A stretch of 64,000 bases of DNA from Gallionella sp. (GTDB taxonomy: Bacteria > Pseudomonadota > Gammaproteobacteria > Burkholderiales > Gallionellaceae). Position 1 is the first letter of the stretch. The number at the start of each line of letters is the position of its first letter. The notes beneath the pieces were generated by a model. That model was not told the DNA's origin, did no database searches, and worked only from the letters and a program-made list of their open reading frames with translations. Below, one piece after another: positions 18,112 through 26,265 of this stretch. The stretch lies in NCBI GenBank assembly GCA_023229845.1, contig JALNYK010000016.1, forward strand, positions 4,040 to 68,039, written 5' to 3'. A program made the position numbers and the translations under genes.

Positions 18112-19542
18112 TCAACGCTTGGGGCCGTTGAACTTGCTGCTGTATTGCGCCGCCACCTGCGTATCCTCGACTGCCTGCACCTGGAACTCGATCGGCGTCA
18201 CTTCCTTCATGACCTTGTCGCCCGGCGCCTTCACGAAGATCGTGAACGAAGTGCCGCGCCCATGGTGAGTCAAGAGCGGTTTCTCGGCACCGATGAGCTG
18301 CTGCCCCTCGACACCGCCCGTCGCCGACACGGTCACATGCAGATCCTTGTCGGTCTTGTTGAGCACCTTGAACTGGTACTTGTTCTGGATCGAACCGTCG
18401 CTGAGCGAAACAAACAGCGGCTGGCGCTCCGAGATCACGCTCAGCGTCATCGAGCCCATGTGGGTGAGACCATACACGATGCCCGCCAGAGAGATCACGA
18501 TGATGGACAGATACACCAGCGTGCGCGGATGCTGGTAAATCTTCTTGGCCGGCTTGCCTTCCAGTTCGTCCAGCGATGCATAGCGGATCAGCCCCTGCGG
18601 CTTGCCGATCTTGTCCATGATCGAATCGCAGGCGTCGATACACAGGCCGCAGGTAATGCAACCCAGTTGCTGGCCGTCGCGGATGTCCACGCCGGTCGGG
18701 CACACCTGCACGCACTGGAAACAGTCGATGCAATCGCCTTGTTGCGCGACCACTTCGCCGCCGCGACGCAACTTGCCGCGCGGCTCACCACGGGTGTAAT
18801 CGTAGGTCGGCAGGATAGTCTGCGCATCGGTCATCGTTCCCTGAATGCGTGCATAGGGACACAACCAAAAGCAGGTCTGCTCGCGCAACAACCCGGCCAG
18901 GATGTAGGTCCCTACGAAGAACATCGCCAGCACGACCCAGCCTATCATCGGCAACTGGAAGTGAATCAAGCTGTTCCAGTATTCGAACGCATCGACGAAC
19001 CAGATCGAGAAGCTGATACCGGTGAGCAACGCGATCGCCATCCATGCGAGATGCTTGGAGACCTTCTTCTTGATCTTGCCGGCATCCCAAGGGGCATCGT
19101 CCAGCTTGCGACGCGCGACCGGGTTGCCCTCGATCTTGTCCTCAATCCAGGTAAACCAGTCGGTCCAAGCAGTCTGGAAGCAGAAATAGCCGCACCACAC
19201 GCGCGAAGCAACCGAGGTCACGGCAAACAACGTCATCGCCGCCACCAGCAGCACCAGCGAAAGCATCCAGATATCCTGAGGCAGTACCGTCAGATTAAAC
19301 AGGTGAAACTGACGATGCTCGATGTCGAACAAGATTGCCTGTTTGCCATTCCAGCGCAAGTACGGCAACAGAAAGAACGGCAGCCACAATGCCAGCTGCG
19401 CATAATCCTTGAAGGTACGAAAGAATCCCGGCATGCGTTTGGCATGAATTGTCTTGTCCCCGGTGTTCACCGACCAAGTTTCGAATTCCTGGTAAATACT
19501 GGTGACAGCACCGACTTCCTTCTTTTCCTCTGGCTTGCTCAC
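18112..19542 (-). CDS. ccoG: cbb3 assembly protein CcoG (ferredoxin-like polytopic protein)
   Basis: CcoG is an inner-membrane iron-sulfur protein reported to help reduce copper for cbb3 oxidase assembly. The 476-residue protein has an RdxA/FixG-type start (FRTFKDYAQLALWLPFFLLPYLRWNGKQAILFDIEHRQFHLF). Several membrane helices follow, then two ferredoxin motifs, CIDCFQCVQVCPTGVDIR and CITCGLCIDACDSIMDKIG near 255-290. The C-terminal Ig-like FixG domain ends the protein. It is the first gene after the terminator at 19652, so it may have its own promoter in the 19543-19651 gap. Confidence 0.95.
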   Translation of the reverse strand: MSKPEEKKEVGAVTSIYQEFETWSVNTGDKTIHAKRMPGFFRTFKDYAQLALWLPFFLLPYLRWNGKQAILFDIEHRQFHLFNLTVLPQDIWMLSLVLLVAAMTLFAVTSVASRVWCGYFCFQTAWTDWFTWIEDKIEGNPVARRKLDDAPWDAGKIKKKVSKHLAWMAIALLTGISFSIWFVDAFEYWNSLIHFQLPMIGWVVLAMFFVGTYILAGLLREQTCFWLCPYARIQGTMTDAQTILPTYDYTRGEPRGKLRRGGEVVAQQGDCIDCFQCVQVCPTGVDIRDGQQLGCITCGLCIDACDSIMDKIGKPQGLIRYASLDELEGKPAKKIYQHPRTLVYLSIIVISLAGIVYGLTHMGSMTLSVISERQPLFVSLSDGSIQNKYQFKVLNKTDKDLHVTVSATGGVEGQQLIGAEKPLLTHHGRGTSFTIFVKAPGDKVMKEVTPIEFQVQAVEDTQVAAQYSSKFNGPKR

Positions 19543-19651
19543 GCTCTCGCTCCTCTATAATCAGGCCATCCGCCCGACTTCTTATAAGATGACACTAAAT
19601 CGGTTTTGCTGCACTGGCAAAACTGATTCAAAGACACCCTGATGCTGGATG

Positions 19652-19679
19652 AAAAAAGGAGGAGAGCGAACTCTCCTCC
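19652..19679 (-). terminator. Rho-independent terminator between the ccoNOQP group and ccoG
   Basis: On the minus strand a 9-bp perfect stem GGAGGAGAG / CTCTCCTCC encloses a TTCG tetraloop and is followed by six T. This is a strong textbook hairpin. It lies 20 bp past the stop of the 39-residue gene and 109 bp before ccoG, so most structural-gene transcripts should end here and ccoGHIS would be made at lower level or from another promoter. Confidence 0.9.
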
Positions 19680-19699
19680 TCTTCAATTGCGGTTTGAAC

Positions 19700-19819
19700 T
19701 TACTTCTTGTCCTGACCCTTGGTAGCGTTTCGGTATGCCATATAGAACAGCCACGCGACAACAGCGACCGAGCCAACTAGGCTGATGATCACACCCCAGA
19801 AAACATAATCCTGATTCAT
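19700..19819 (-). CDS. 39-residue single-span membrane protein after ccoP
   Basis: ATG 19819 is preceded by GGAGATAAG, a good ribosome site. The product begins MNQDYVFWGVIISLVG and has one membrane helix at about 6-27, followed by a positively charged tail (YRNATKGQDKK). It starts 59 bp after ccoP and ends just before a strong terminator, so it belongs to the ccoNOQP transcript. The size and layout resemble small accessory subunits such as CcoM of Pseudomonas stutzeri cbb3 oxidase, but I cannot claim homology from sequence alone. Such a gene is easily missed because of its size. Confidence 0.78.
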   Translation of the reverse strand: MNQDYVFWGVIISLVGSVAVVAWLFYMAYRNATKGQDKK

Positions 19820-19877
19820 CTCTTATCTCCTTTAAGTAAGTTCTGTGCGGGATCGCTCCCGCACAGACTGAGACAAA

Positions 19878-20819
19878 TTACTGCGCAGCAGCAGGTGCGG
19901 CCGCTTCAACAGCAGAAGCTGCTTCGACCGGTGCAGCTTCCATCGCCACAGGAGCGTCAGCCTGACCGCCGCCGAACTTGTACACGTACACAGCCAGTTT
20001 CTTCATTTCTGCATCGCTCAGCTTACCAGCAGCCTTGAAGGAAGGCATCACCGCTACGCGAGTATCGGGAGTGCCTGCATTCACGCCATGCTCGATGGTG
20101 TACTTGATGCCCTCGACGGAACCGTCGAAGCGATACACCTTGTCGGTCAGGTTAGCCGAACCCATCGCAGCCATGCCCTTGCCATCTTCGCCGTGGCAGG
20201 CAGTACAACCCTTTTCCGCAAACAGCGGAGTGGCGGTCGGCGTACCTGCAGCGACTGCATTGGCCAGCGTGTCGATTTCAGCAGCGGACAACATGTCCTT
20301 GTGCGCCATCATCATGCCCTGACGGCCAGACGAAATGGACTCATGGATGTTGTCGACGGTGCCGCCATACAACCAGTCGTCGTCGTTCAGGATAGGCGCG
20401 AACAGACCTTGCTTGTCGGTCGTACCCACGCCGTTCGTGCCGTGACAGGCTGCACAGTTGTCGCCGAACAGCACCTTGCCGGAACGAGTGACGTATTCTG
20501 TCAGTTCGCCGTCGGCCAGGATGGCTGCCGGGGTCATGTCCTTGAGCTTGGCTTCGTACTTGCCGCGCACTTCGTCCACCACGCCCTTGTCTGCTTCCAT
20601 CTCGTTGATCGCAGTCCAGCCACCGATCCCCTTGAAGAAAGTGCTCCCCGTCGAAACCGGCACGGACGGGTAATACAGCCAGTACACACATACCCAAATC
20701 GCACTGGCGGTCAGGCCCAACATCCACCACTTCGGCGGCTGGTTGGTAAAGTCCCCCAGATCGTCATCCCACACGTGGCCTGTCGTTGGCACGCCACCTA
20801 CATCGTGTTTTTCACTCAT
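19878..20819 (-). CDS. ccoP: cbb3 oxidase subunit III, di-heme cytochrome c
   Basis: CcoP brings electrons from periplasmic cytochromes to CcoO and CcoN. The 313-residue protein has a cytoplasmic start with HVWDDDLGDFTNQPPKWW, one helix (about 32-50), and two c-type heme sites, CAACH at 122-126 and CTACH at 205-209. Methionines suitable as axial ligands lie downstream of each. A tail of alanine, proline and glutamate (about 287-313) is low in complexity. Its start overlaps the ccoQ stop by 4 bases (ATGA), indicating coupled translation. Confidence 0.97.
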   Translation of the reverse strand: MSEKHDVGGVPTTGHVWDDDLGDFTNQPPKWWMLGLTASAIWVCVYWLYYPSVPVSTGSTFFKGIGGWTAINEMEADKGVVDEVRGKYEAKLKDMTPAAILADGELTEYVTRSGKVLFGDNCAACHGTNGVGTTDKQGLFAPILNDDDWLYGGTVDNIHESISSGRQGMMMAHKDMLSAAEIDTLANAVAAGTPTATPLFAEKGCTACHGEDGKGMAAMGSANLTDKVYRFDGSVEGIKYTIEHGVNAGTPDTRVAVMPSFKAAGKLSDAEMKKLAVYVYKFGGGQADAPVAMEAAPVEAASAVEAAAPAAAQ

Positions 20820-21025
20820 CTTTTTTCTCCCACATTGATATGGTCTTCGTCGTCCAGGGCCATACCGGCCTGGGCTTCGAATGTATCCTTGTTAGACGGT
20901 CGAAATACCATGAAATAGACCGCCACCATGCCGATTGCAGAGACCAGGGCGAAGAACACCCCCAGCCAGTCGTTCGTGGTCATGGCCGCGACATCCATCC
21001 CAAGATATTCGAACAGCTTAATCAC
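20816..21025 (-). CDS. ccoQ: cbb3 oxidase subunit CcoQ
   Basis: CcoQ is a small membrane subunit that stabilises the cbb3 complex. The 69-residue product has one helix (about 19-41, DWLGVFFALVSAIGMVAVYFMVF) followed by RPSNKDTFEAQAGMALDDED, which is the usual CcoQ pattern. The start overlaps the ccoO stop by 8 bases and the stop overlaps ccoP by 4, so the four structural genes are tightly coupled. Confidence 0.94.
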   Translation of the reverse strand: MIKLFEYLGMDVAAMTTNDWLGVFFALVSAIGMVAVYFMVFRPSNKDTFEAQAGMALDDEDHINVGEKR

Positions 21026-21815
21026 GGTAGTTCACACCTTCTTCGAACTTAACGTGGTTACCCAGACCTTGCAGGTAGGCAATCAGCGCGTCCATGTCGG
21101 TCTTGCCTTCCAGCTGCGCGGTTGCACCGGCAATGTACTCATCCGTATAGATGGTCTTCGGCACCGGATTAAACGGCATGATGGTCATCACTTCCAACGT
21201 CTTGACCGTTTCCGCAACATCAACCGGCTTGTTTTCCAGCCAGAAGTAGTTAGGCATCACGGACTCAGGCACCACTTCACGGGGATACTTCAGATGGCGG
21301 CGATGCCACTCATCCGAGTACTTGCCGCCTACGCGAGCCAGATCCGGACCGGTACGCTTGGAGCCCCACTGATAGGTGTGGTCATACATGGACTCTTCGG
21401 CGATCGAGTAGTGACCATAACGGTCTTTCTCGTCACGGAACGGACGGATCATCTGCGAGTGGCACAGGAAGCAGCCTTCGCGGATGTAGACATTACGACC
21501 GGCTGTTTCCAGCGCAGTGTAAGGACGTACGCCGTCGCCTGGCTGCCAAGCATCCAGGGTCTTGTGCTCGGACGTAGCCGGGTTCCAGACGATCTTGTCC
21601 ATGGAGATGACATTACCGTTCAGATCCTTGTGCTGCGTGCCGTTGTACGTACCGTCGCCACCAGTCATAGCGGTGTTCGGCAGGTAGAACAATGGCACGA
21701 TTTCCACGATACCGCCGATCGCCACAGCGAAAGCGGACATCACAAACATCAGGAGCGTGCTGCGTTCGATCTTGTCCTGAAATTTGGTCGAATAAATTTT
21801 GTCGTGATCAGACAT
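21018..21815 (-). CDS. ccoO: cbb3 oxidase subunit II, mono-heme cytochrome c
   Basis: CcoO carries one c-type heme between CcoP and the catalytic subunit. The 265-residue protein has a membrane helix (about 20-45), then the heme site CFLCHS at 115-120 within YIREGCFLCHSQMIRPFRDE. The conserved blocks ESMYDHTYQWGSKRTGPDLARVGGKYSDEWH and ESVMPNY follow; Met187 is the probable second heme ligand. Between the helix and GVRPYT are about 45 residues (roughly 50-94) that shorter members, near 200 residues, lack. It begins 10 bases after the ccoN stop. Confidence 0.97.
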   Translation of the reverse strand: MSDHDKIYSTKFQDKIERSTLLMFVMSAFAVAIGGIVEIVPLFYLPNTAMTGGDGTYNGTQHKDLNGNVISMDKIVWNPATSEHKTLDAWQPGDGVRPYTALETAGRNVYIREGCFLCHSQMIRPFRDEKDRYGHYSIAEESMYDHTYQWGSKRTGPDLARVGGKYSDEWHRRHLKYPREVVPESVMPNYFWLENKPVDVAETVKTLEVMTIMPFNPVPKTIYTDEYIAGATAQLEGKTDMDALIAYLQGLGNHVKFEEGVNYRD

Positions 21816-21825
21816 GTTTCACTCC

Positions 21826-23259
21826 TTATGCATTAGCCGGAACAGCGTTGGCTCCGCGCACAGCACTAGCCGTACGCACAGTCATCACGATGTTGTAGAG
21901 AGCAATCCAGGCACCCAGGTTGAAGATCGCGCCGCCGATTGCACGCATCGCGTAGTACGGATGCATTGCAGACACAGATTCAACGAAAGTGTAGGTCAGA
22001 GTGCCGTACTCGTCGTAGTCACGCCACATCAGACCCTGCATGATGCCGGAGACCCACATCGCCACAACGTAAACCACCGTGCCGATAGTAGCCAGCCAGA
22101 AGTGCACGTTCACCAGGCTTTCGGAGTACATCTTCTCCACGCCCCACAGCTTCTTGATCATGTGGTACATCGCGCCGTAGGCAACCATCGCCATCCAGCC
22201 CAATGCGCCGGAGTGCACGTGACCAACGGTCCAGTCGGTGTAGTGAGACAGAGCGTTAACGGTCTTGATGGACATCACCGGGCCTTCGAAGGTGGACATC
22301 GCGTAGAACGCCAGAGCCACAACCAGGAAGCGCAGGATGTAGTCGGTACGCAGACGATCCCATGCGCCGGACAGAGTCATCATACCGTTCATCGCACCAC
22401 CCCAAGACGGGATGATCATCGCCAGAGAGACAGCGGCGCCCAAGGAGCCGGTCCAGTCAGGCAATGCGGTGTATTGCAGATGGTGCGCGCCCAGCCAGAC
22501 GTAACCGAAGGTCAGCGCCCAGAAGTGCAGCACGGACAGACGATACGAGAACACAGGCTTGCCCACTTGCTTGGGTACGAAGTAGTACATGATGCCCAAG
22601 AAGCCACCGGTCAGGTAGAAACCCACGGCATTGTGACCCCACCACCACTGAATCATCGCGTCTTGAACGCCAGTGTAGATAGAGAAGGAGTTGGTCAGAC
22701 TGACCGGAATCGCCATGCTGTTCACAACGTGCAGATAGGTGATCATGATGATCATACCCATCGTGAACCAGTTGGACACATAGATGTGCGAGGTCTTGCG
22801 GATCGCCACGGTCATGATGTGATTCAGACCGAAGGACAGCCAGACTACAGCGATCAGGATGTCGATTGGCCACTCCAGCTCGGCATATTCCTTACCGGTA
22901 GTCATGCCCAGCGGCAGAGTGATCACAGCAGACACGATGATCAGGTTCCAGCCCCAGAAGGTGAACCATGCCAGCTTATTGCTCCACAGCTTGGTCGAAC
23001 CGGTGCGCTGCACCATATAGAAACCGGTTGCCATCAATGCACAACCACCGAACGCAAAAATCACCGCATTGGTATGCAGCGGACGCAGACGACCGAACGT
23101 AATATATTCGAGGTCCATGTTCAAGAACGGAAATGCCAATTCCGATGCGACGTACACACCGATCAGCGTACCTACTACAGCGTAGATAGCGGCCGCGATA
23201 GTGAACCATCGCACCACTTCCATGTCGTACTTTACTGGTGTCGCTTGAGTTGCTTCCAC
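21826..23259 (-). CDS. ccoN: cbb3 oxidase catalytic subunit I
   Basis: CcoN is the heme-copper subunit that reduces oxygen and pumps protons in the inner membrane. The protein has about twelve membrane helices. Family blocks include GRLRPLHTNAVIFAFGG (heme-ligand His near residue 62), WWWGHNAVGFYLTGGFLG and the HVHSGALGWMA region. I chose a GTG start at 23259 (VEATQATPVKYDMEVV), giving 477 residues, because GGGGAGGAGATACT lies directly upstream; an ATG at 23292 would put that ribosome site inside the gene. It heads the ccoNOQP operon. The upstream region has two inverted repeats that may be operators. Confidence 0.97.
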   Translation of the reverse strand: MEATQATPVKYDMEVVRWFTIAAAIYAVVGTLIGVYVASELAFPFLNMDLEYITFGRLRPLHTNAVIFAFGGCALMATGFYMVQRTGSTKLWSNKLAWFTFWGWNLIIVSAVITLPLGMTTGKEYAELEWPIDILIAVVWLSFGLNHIMTVAIRKTSHIYVSNWFTMGMIIMITYLHVVNSMAIPVSLTNSFSIYTGVQDAMIQWWWGHNAVGFYLTGGFLGIMYYFVPKQVGKPVFSYRLSVLHFWALTFGYVWLGAHHLQYTALPDWTGSLGAAVSLAMIIPSWGGAMNGMMTLSGAWDRLRTDYILRFLVVALAFYAMSTFEGPVMSIKTVNALSHYTDWTVGHVHSGALGWMAMVAYGAMYHMIKKLWGVEKMYSESLVNVHFWLATIGTVVYVVAMWVSGIMQGLMWRDYDEYGTLTYTFVESVSAMHPYYAMRAIGGAIFNLGAWIALYNIVMTVRTASAVRGANAVPANA

Positions 23260-23309
23260 AGTATCTCCTCCCCAGAGAAAAGTTAAAAACAATGTGTCAT
23301 CTACCAGAT

Positions 23310-23383
23310 ACCCCCTGACAAACTACACACTTCTACTTACAGCTTTGTAAAGCTGCGCAATCATGTCATACCTGTCAGGGGGG
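23310..23383 (-). promoter_or_regulatory. Nested inverted repeats upstream of ccoN
   Basis: CCCCCTGACA (23311-23320) and TGTCAGGGGG (23373-23382) form a perfect 10-bp inverted pair 52 bp apart. Between them lies a separate perfect dyad, CAGCTTT-GT-AAAGCTG (23340-23355). Both lie 50 to 125 bp upstream of the GTG start. cbb3 operons are usually controlled by FNR-type regulators, but I see no good TTGAT-N4-ATCAA match, so the dyad may be the site of another regulator. A promoter is expected here but I cannot place it. Confidence 0.5.
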
Positions 23384-23690
23384 CGTAAAGGGGAATATCG
23401 GGCTTATTTCGCGCATTCCCGCCTCGTTCAGTCGGGATTAAATTCCCTTTGCACATGCGCTTACGCAACGATCTTCCCATAAACTCTTTACGAATCAATC
23501 CGGAAAGCCATTGCCAAAATTTGACGGGCAAAATATTCAAAAAATGCCCCCTTTACGAATACTCTTTTTAATCGACGGGAAGAGGGCGATTGGCTTTTAC
23601 GTTGCATCTGCAAAAGATACATTCCGCACCAGCGCGCGTGAAGTGGCGTGTTGTCGAACCCGAAGGGTTCGTCCACACTTCCTTTCAACC

Positions 23691-23716
23691 AAATAAAAAA
23701 CGCCCGCAAGGGGCGT
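23691..23716 (-). terminator. Terminator in the second tRNA-derived repeat
   Basis: On the minus strand ACGCCCC-TTGC-GGGCGT is followed by TTTTTATTT. It occupies the same place in its repeat as the terminator just after the tRNA gene. With the first terminator it forms a back-to-back series. Confidence 0.65.
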
Positions 23717-23872
23717 ATTTTATTTGGCGGAGAGGGAGGGATTGCTCGACTTTCGCGTTGCATCCGCGAAAGCCTCGTTCCTCGCCTTCGCTCGGAACCG
23801 CCCTGCGGGCGTCCTGCGCGAGCGGTGCTCGCTGGTCGAACCCGGAGGTCTCGTCCACAATTCCACTCAACC

Positions 23873-23903
23873 AAATAAAAAACCGCCCACGAGGGGCGGT
23901 TTT
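23873..23903 (-). terminator. Terminator directly after tRNA-Ser
   Basis: On the minus strand a 10-bp stem AAAACCGCCC / GGGCGGTTTT with a 5-nt loop is followed by TTATTT, beginning 6 bases past the CCA end of the tRNA gene. This is a clear Rho-independent terminator. Confidence 0.88.
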
Positions 23904-23908
23904 GTATT

Positions 23909-23999
<91 letters not shown>

Positions 24000-24106
24000 A
24001 GATGACGCTTGCCGTTTTTGCCATCCATACCGACGACTTTTCTGGTAAGCAGCAAACAGCGGCGCGCATTCTATCAGCATCCTGCGTTTTCGTGCAGAAT
24101 GTTGGC

Positions 24107-25492
24107 ATGCCTAGCTTGCCAACACATTTTCGAGTTGCACTATTCAGTCTGTGTCTGCTGCTGGTTGCGTGCGACCAGAGCCTGCCGGAATGGCGCAACG
24201 GCAAGCTGGTCGTGATCGTTCCCGAAAGCTCCTGGGGCGCCAGAGCCGAGTTCGAGCGGGAGCTGGTACAGCTTTTCGCCGAACATCTGCACAGCTCCGT
24301 CGAATTGATTCCCAGCCCGCAAGACAAGATCGACCGTTCGCTACGCCGTCACCATGCCCACTTCGCCGCCGCCTCGTTGCGCAGTGAGGTCAACATCAAC
24401 TCGCTGCATTTCGGCCCGAGCTACCAGACCGTGCGCGAACAAGTGATCTGCGGCCGCAACGCCAAGCTCCCCAGAAAAATTGCCGACATGGCCGGCAAGA
24501 GCTTGGCGGTAGTGGCCGGATCGGCCCAGGAAACAGTCTTGCGCGAATTGCACGAAAAGTCGCCGGAACTGCAATGGGAGGTGCGTCGAGGACTGTCCGC
24601 AAACGAATTGCTGCAAGAGGTAGCCAACGGCACTGCGGATTGCGCCATAGCCAACGAGCTACAAGTTGCCGACGCGCGTAATTACCACGCCAATCTCGTG
24701 GCCGCCTTCGATATTGGCGGCCCTTCCAGGCTCGCCTGGGCCTTCTCCCGGGATGTGGACCCCAACCTGATCAGGGAAGCGAAGACCTTCTTCGCCCGCA
24801 TTCAACAAGACGGCACGCTGAACCGTCTGCTGGATCGCTACTACGGCCACCGCAACCGCCTGAAAGCAATCGACGCAGCCGCCTTCGTCGCCAGCAGCGA
24901 GCGCGACCTGCCGGAATACCGCGCGCTGTTCCAGGAAGCCGCCGACCTGACCGGCTCCGACTGGCGGTTGCTCGCCGCGCTGGCTTATCAGGAATCGCAA
25001 TGGGACCCGCTCGCCACCTCCTTTACCAACGTGCGCGGCATGATGATGCTGACCGAGGACACCGCCGACCGCATGGGCGTAAAGAACCGGCTGGACCCGC
25101 GCGAAAGCATCATCGCCGGCGCAAAATATCTGGCGCTGCTCAGGGATCAGTTGCCCGACCGCATCCCGGAACCGGACCGCACCTGGCTGGCGCTGGCAGC
25201 CTACAACCAAGGCTACGGCCATCTGGAAGATGCGCGCATTCTGACAACGCGCAACGGCGGCAATCCGGACAGCTGGACGGACATCAAGAAATGGATGCCG
25301 CTGCTGAACCAGCCCGGCCATTACGAGACGCTGAAACACGGCTATGCGCGCGGCGGCGAGGCGGTGATCCTGGTGGAAAGCATCCGCAGCTATTACGACA
25401 TGCTGAAAAGGCTGGAATCCAAAAACGTTGAAGCAGATACGACATCGATCTCATATAGCCTGATCGAACCGTTCAAGCGGCTGTTGCGTTAA
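24107..25492 (+). CDS. mltF: Membrane-bound lytic murein transglycosylase F
   Basis: MltF cuts peptidoglycan to give 1,6-anhydro products and may be regulated by its N-terminal domain. The start ATG 24107 gives a lipoprotein signal, VALFSLCLLLVACD, with the lipidated Cys at about residue 22. A periplasmic solute-binding-like domain follows (about 35-265), then a GH23 transglycosylase domain with ALAYQESQWDP (catalytic Glu), NVRGMMMLTEDTADRMGV and LALAAYNQGYGHLEDAR. The total of 461 residues fits the family. The stop overlaps, tail to tail, the stop of the ion channel gene. Confidence 0.94.
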   Translation: MPSLPTHFRVALFSLCLLLVACDQSLPEWRNGKLVVIVPESSWGARAEFERELVQLFAEHLHSSVELIPSPQDKIDRSLRRHHAHFAAASLRSEVNINSLHFGPSYQTVREQVICGRNAKLPRKIADMAGKSLAVVAGSAQETVLRELHEKSPELQWEVRRGLSANELLQEVANGTADCAIANELQVADARNYHANLVAAFDIGGPSRLAWAFSRDVDPNLIREAKTFFARIQQDGTLNRLLDRYYGHRNRLKAIDAAAFVASSERDLPEYRALFQEAADLTGSDWRLLAALAYQESQWDPLATSFTNVRGMMMLTEDTADRMGVKNRLDPRESIIAGAKYLALLRDQLPDRIPEPDRTWLALAAYNQGYGHLEDARILTTRNGGNPDSWTDIKKWMPLLNQPGHYETLKHGYARGGEAVILVESIRSYYDMLKRLESKNVEADTTSISYSLIEPFKRLLR

Positions 25493-26265
25493 TCGCGACG
25501 CCGCTCTTCCAGCAGCCGCTCGACCCGCTCCAACCGCGCTGCAATATCCTTGAGCAGACGATCCGCCTCTTTTTCCTCCTGCTCGACCCTCTCGACGTCG
25601 CCGCCGATAAAGAACGCCGCAAGGTTTGCGGTCAGCAACGACAACAGCACCACGCCAAACAGAATCAACAGCGCACCGAACAACCGCCCGGCCCCGCTGT
25701 GCGGCACCACGTCGCCATAACCCACCGTCGCCATCGTCACCCAGGCCCACCACATGCCGTCCCAGACATCACCGATCGAGGGATCGATGCGCGAGATCAT
25801 CACGCCGGACAGCACCATCGTGACAAAGGCGACCACCAGCGTATTGCCGAGATGATGGCGCGCCAGCAAAGTACGCGCGGTCCTGGACATGCGCGCCAGC
25901 ACCACCACGACCAGCAACAGCCGGACGCTGCGCAACAGCCCGACCAGCGGCGCGAACTGCCAGAAGAAGGGGAAGCCCCCGACGATGATGACCAGATTCA
26001 TCCAGTTGCCGGTCAGATAGGCGCGCTTGTCACGCACCAGCGATCCAAGCAGCACAGTCTCGAAGAAGAACGCCAGCCACACCAGCCAGTCGGCGATGCG
26101 CGCGATCTCCTGCGGGATCGCCTGCGTCTCCTCCAGATACCATTGCAACAGTATCCACAGCGCCACCAGCAGCATCGGCCATTCCAGCCGCTTCGCCCAT
26201 TGCAGCGCCGCCGGACGTTCGTGTTGCCCGACGCCGGCGATACCGAACAGGTGAACTATGCGCAT
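25489..26265 (-). CDS. Voltage-gated-type potassium channel
   Basis: The 258-residue protein has about six membrane segments. The fourth (about 110-135) carries regularly spaced arginines (LLRSVRLLLVVVVLARMSRTAR), like a voltage sensor. The pore has the selectivity filter TVGYGD in WWAWVTMATVGYGDVVPHS. The C-terminal 40 residues are highly charged and form a probable coiled coil (RVEQEEKEADRLLKDIAARLERVERLLEE). The start overlaps the serS stop by one base (TGATG), suggesting translational coupling. The function as a potassium channel follows from the filter; ion preference and gating are not shown. Confidence 0.88.
   Translation of the reverse strand: MRIVHLFGIAGVGQHERPAALQWAKRLEWPMLLVALWILLQWYLEETQAIPQEIARIADWLVWLAFFFETVLLGSLVRDKRAYLTGNWMNLVIIVGGFPFFWQFAPLVGLLRSVRLLLVVVVLARMSRTARTLLARHHLGNTLVVAFVTMVLSGVMISRIDPSIGDVWDGMWWAWVTMATVGYGDVVPHSGAGRLFGALLILFGVVLLSLLTANLAAFFIGGDVERVEQEEKEADRLLKDIAARLERVERLLEERRRD

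Larger units (their letters stand above)
23570..23908 (-). repeat. Degenerate tandem repeats containing copies of the tRNA-Ser 3' end
   Basis: Downstream of tRNA-Ser, 19 bases of its 3' end including CCA (23909-23927) recur perfectly at 23725-23743, 184 bp away. Each copy is followed by a terminator hairpin and then by a matching stretch: TCAACCAAATAAAAAA at 23685 and 23867, GTCGAACCC at 23653 and 23835, GTTGCAT at 23601 and 23757. A third, worn copy of the tRNA end seems to lie near 23577-23592. Open frames in this region are chance frames. The arrangement resembles the repeats after tyrT in E. coli that give rtT RNA. Confidence 0.8.

Noticed and set aside
21814..23286. Plus-strand open frame of 490 codons opposite ccoN
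   Set aside because: Rich in His, Gln and Asp from antisense codons; ccoN on the other strand is unmistakable.
23384..23480. FNR/ANR box upstream of ccoN
   Set aside because: I looked for TTGAT-N4-ATCAA and close variants on both strands between 23260 and 23480 and found no convincing match.
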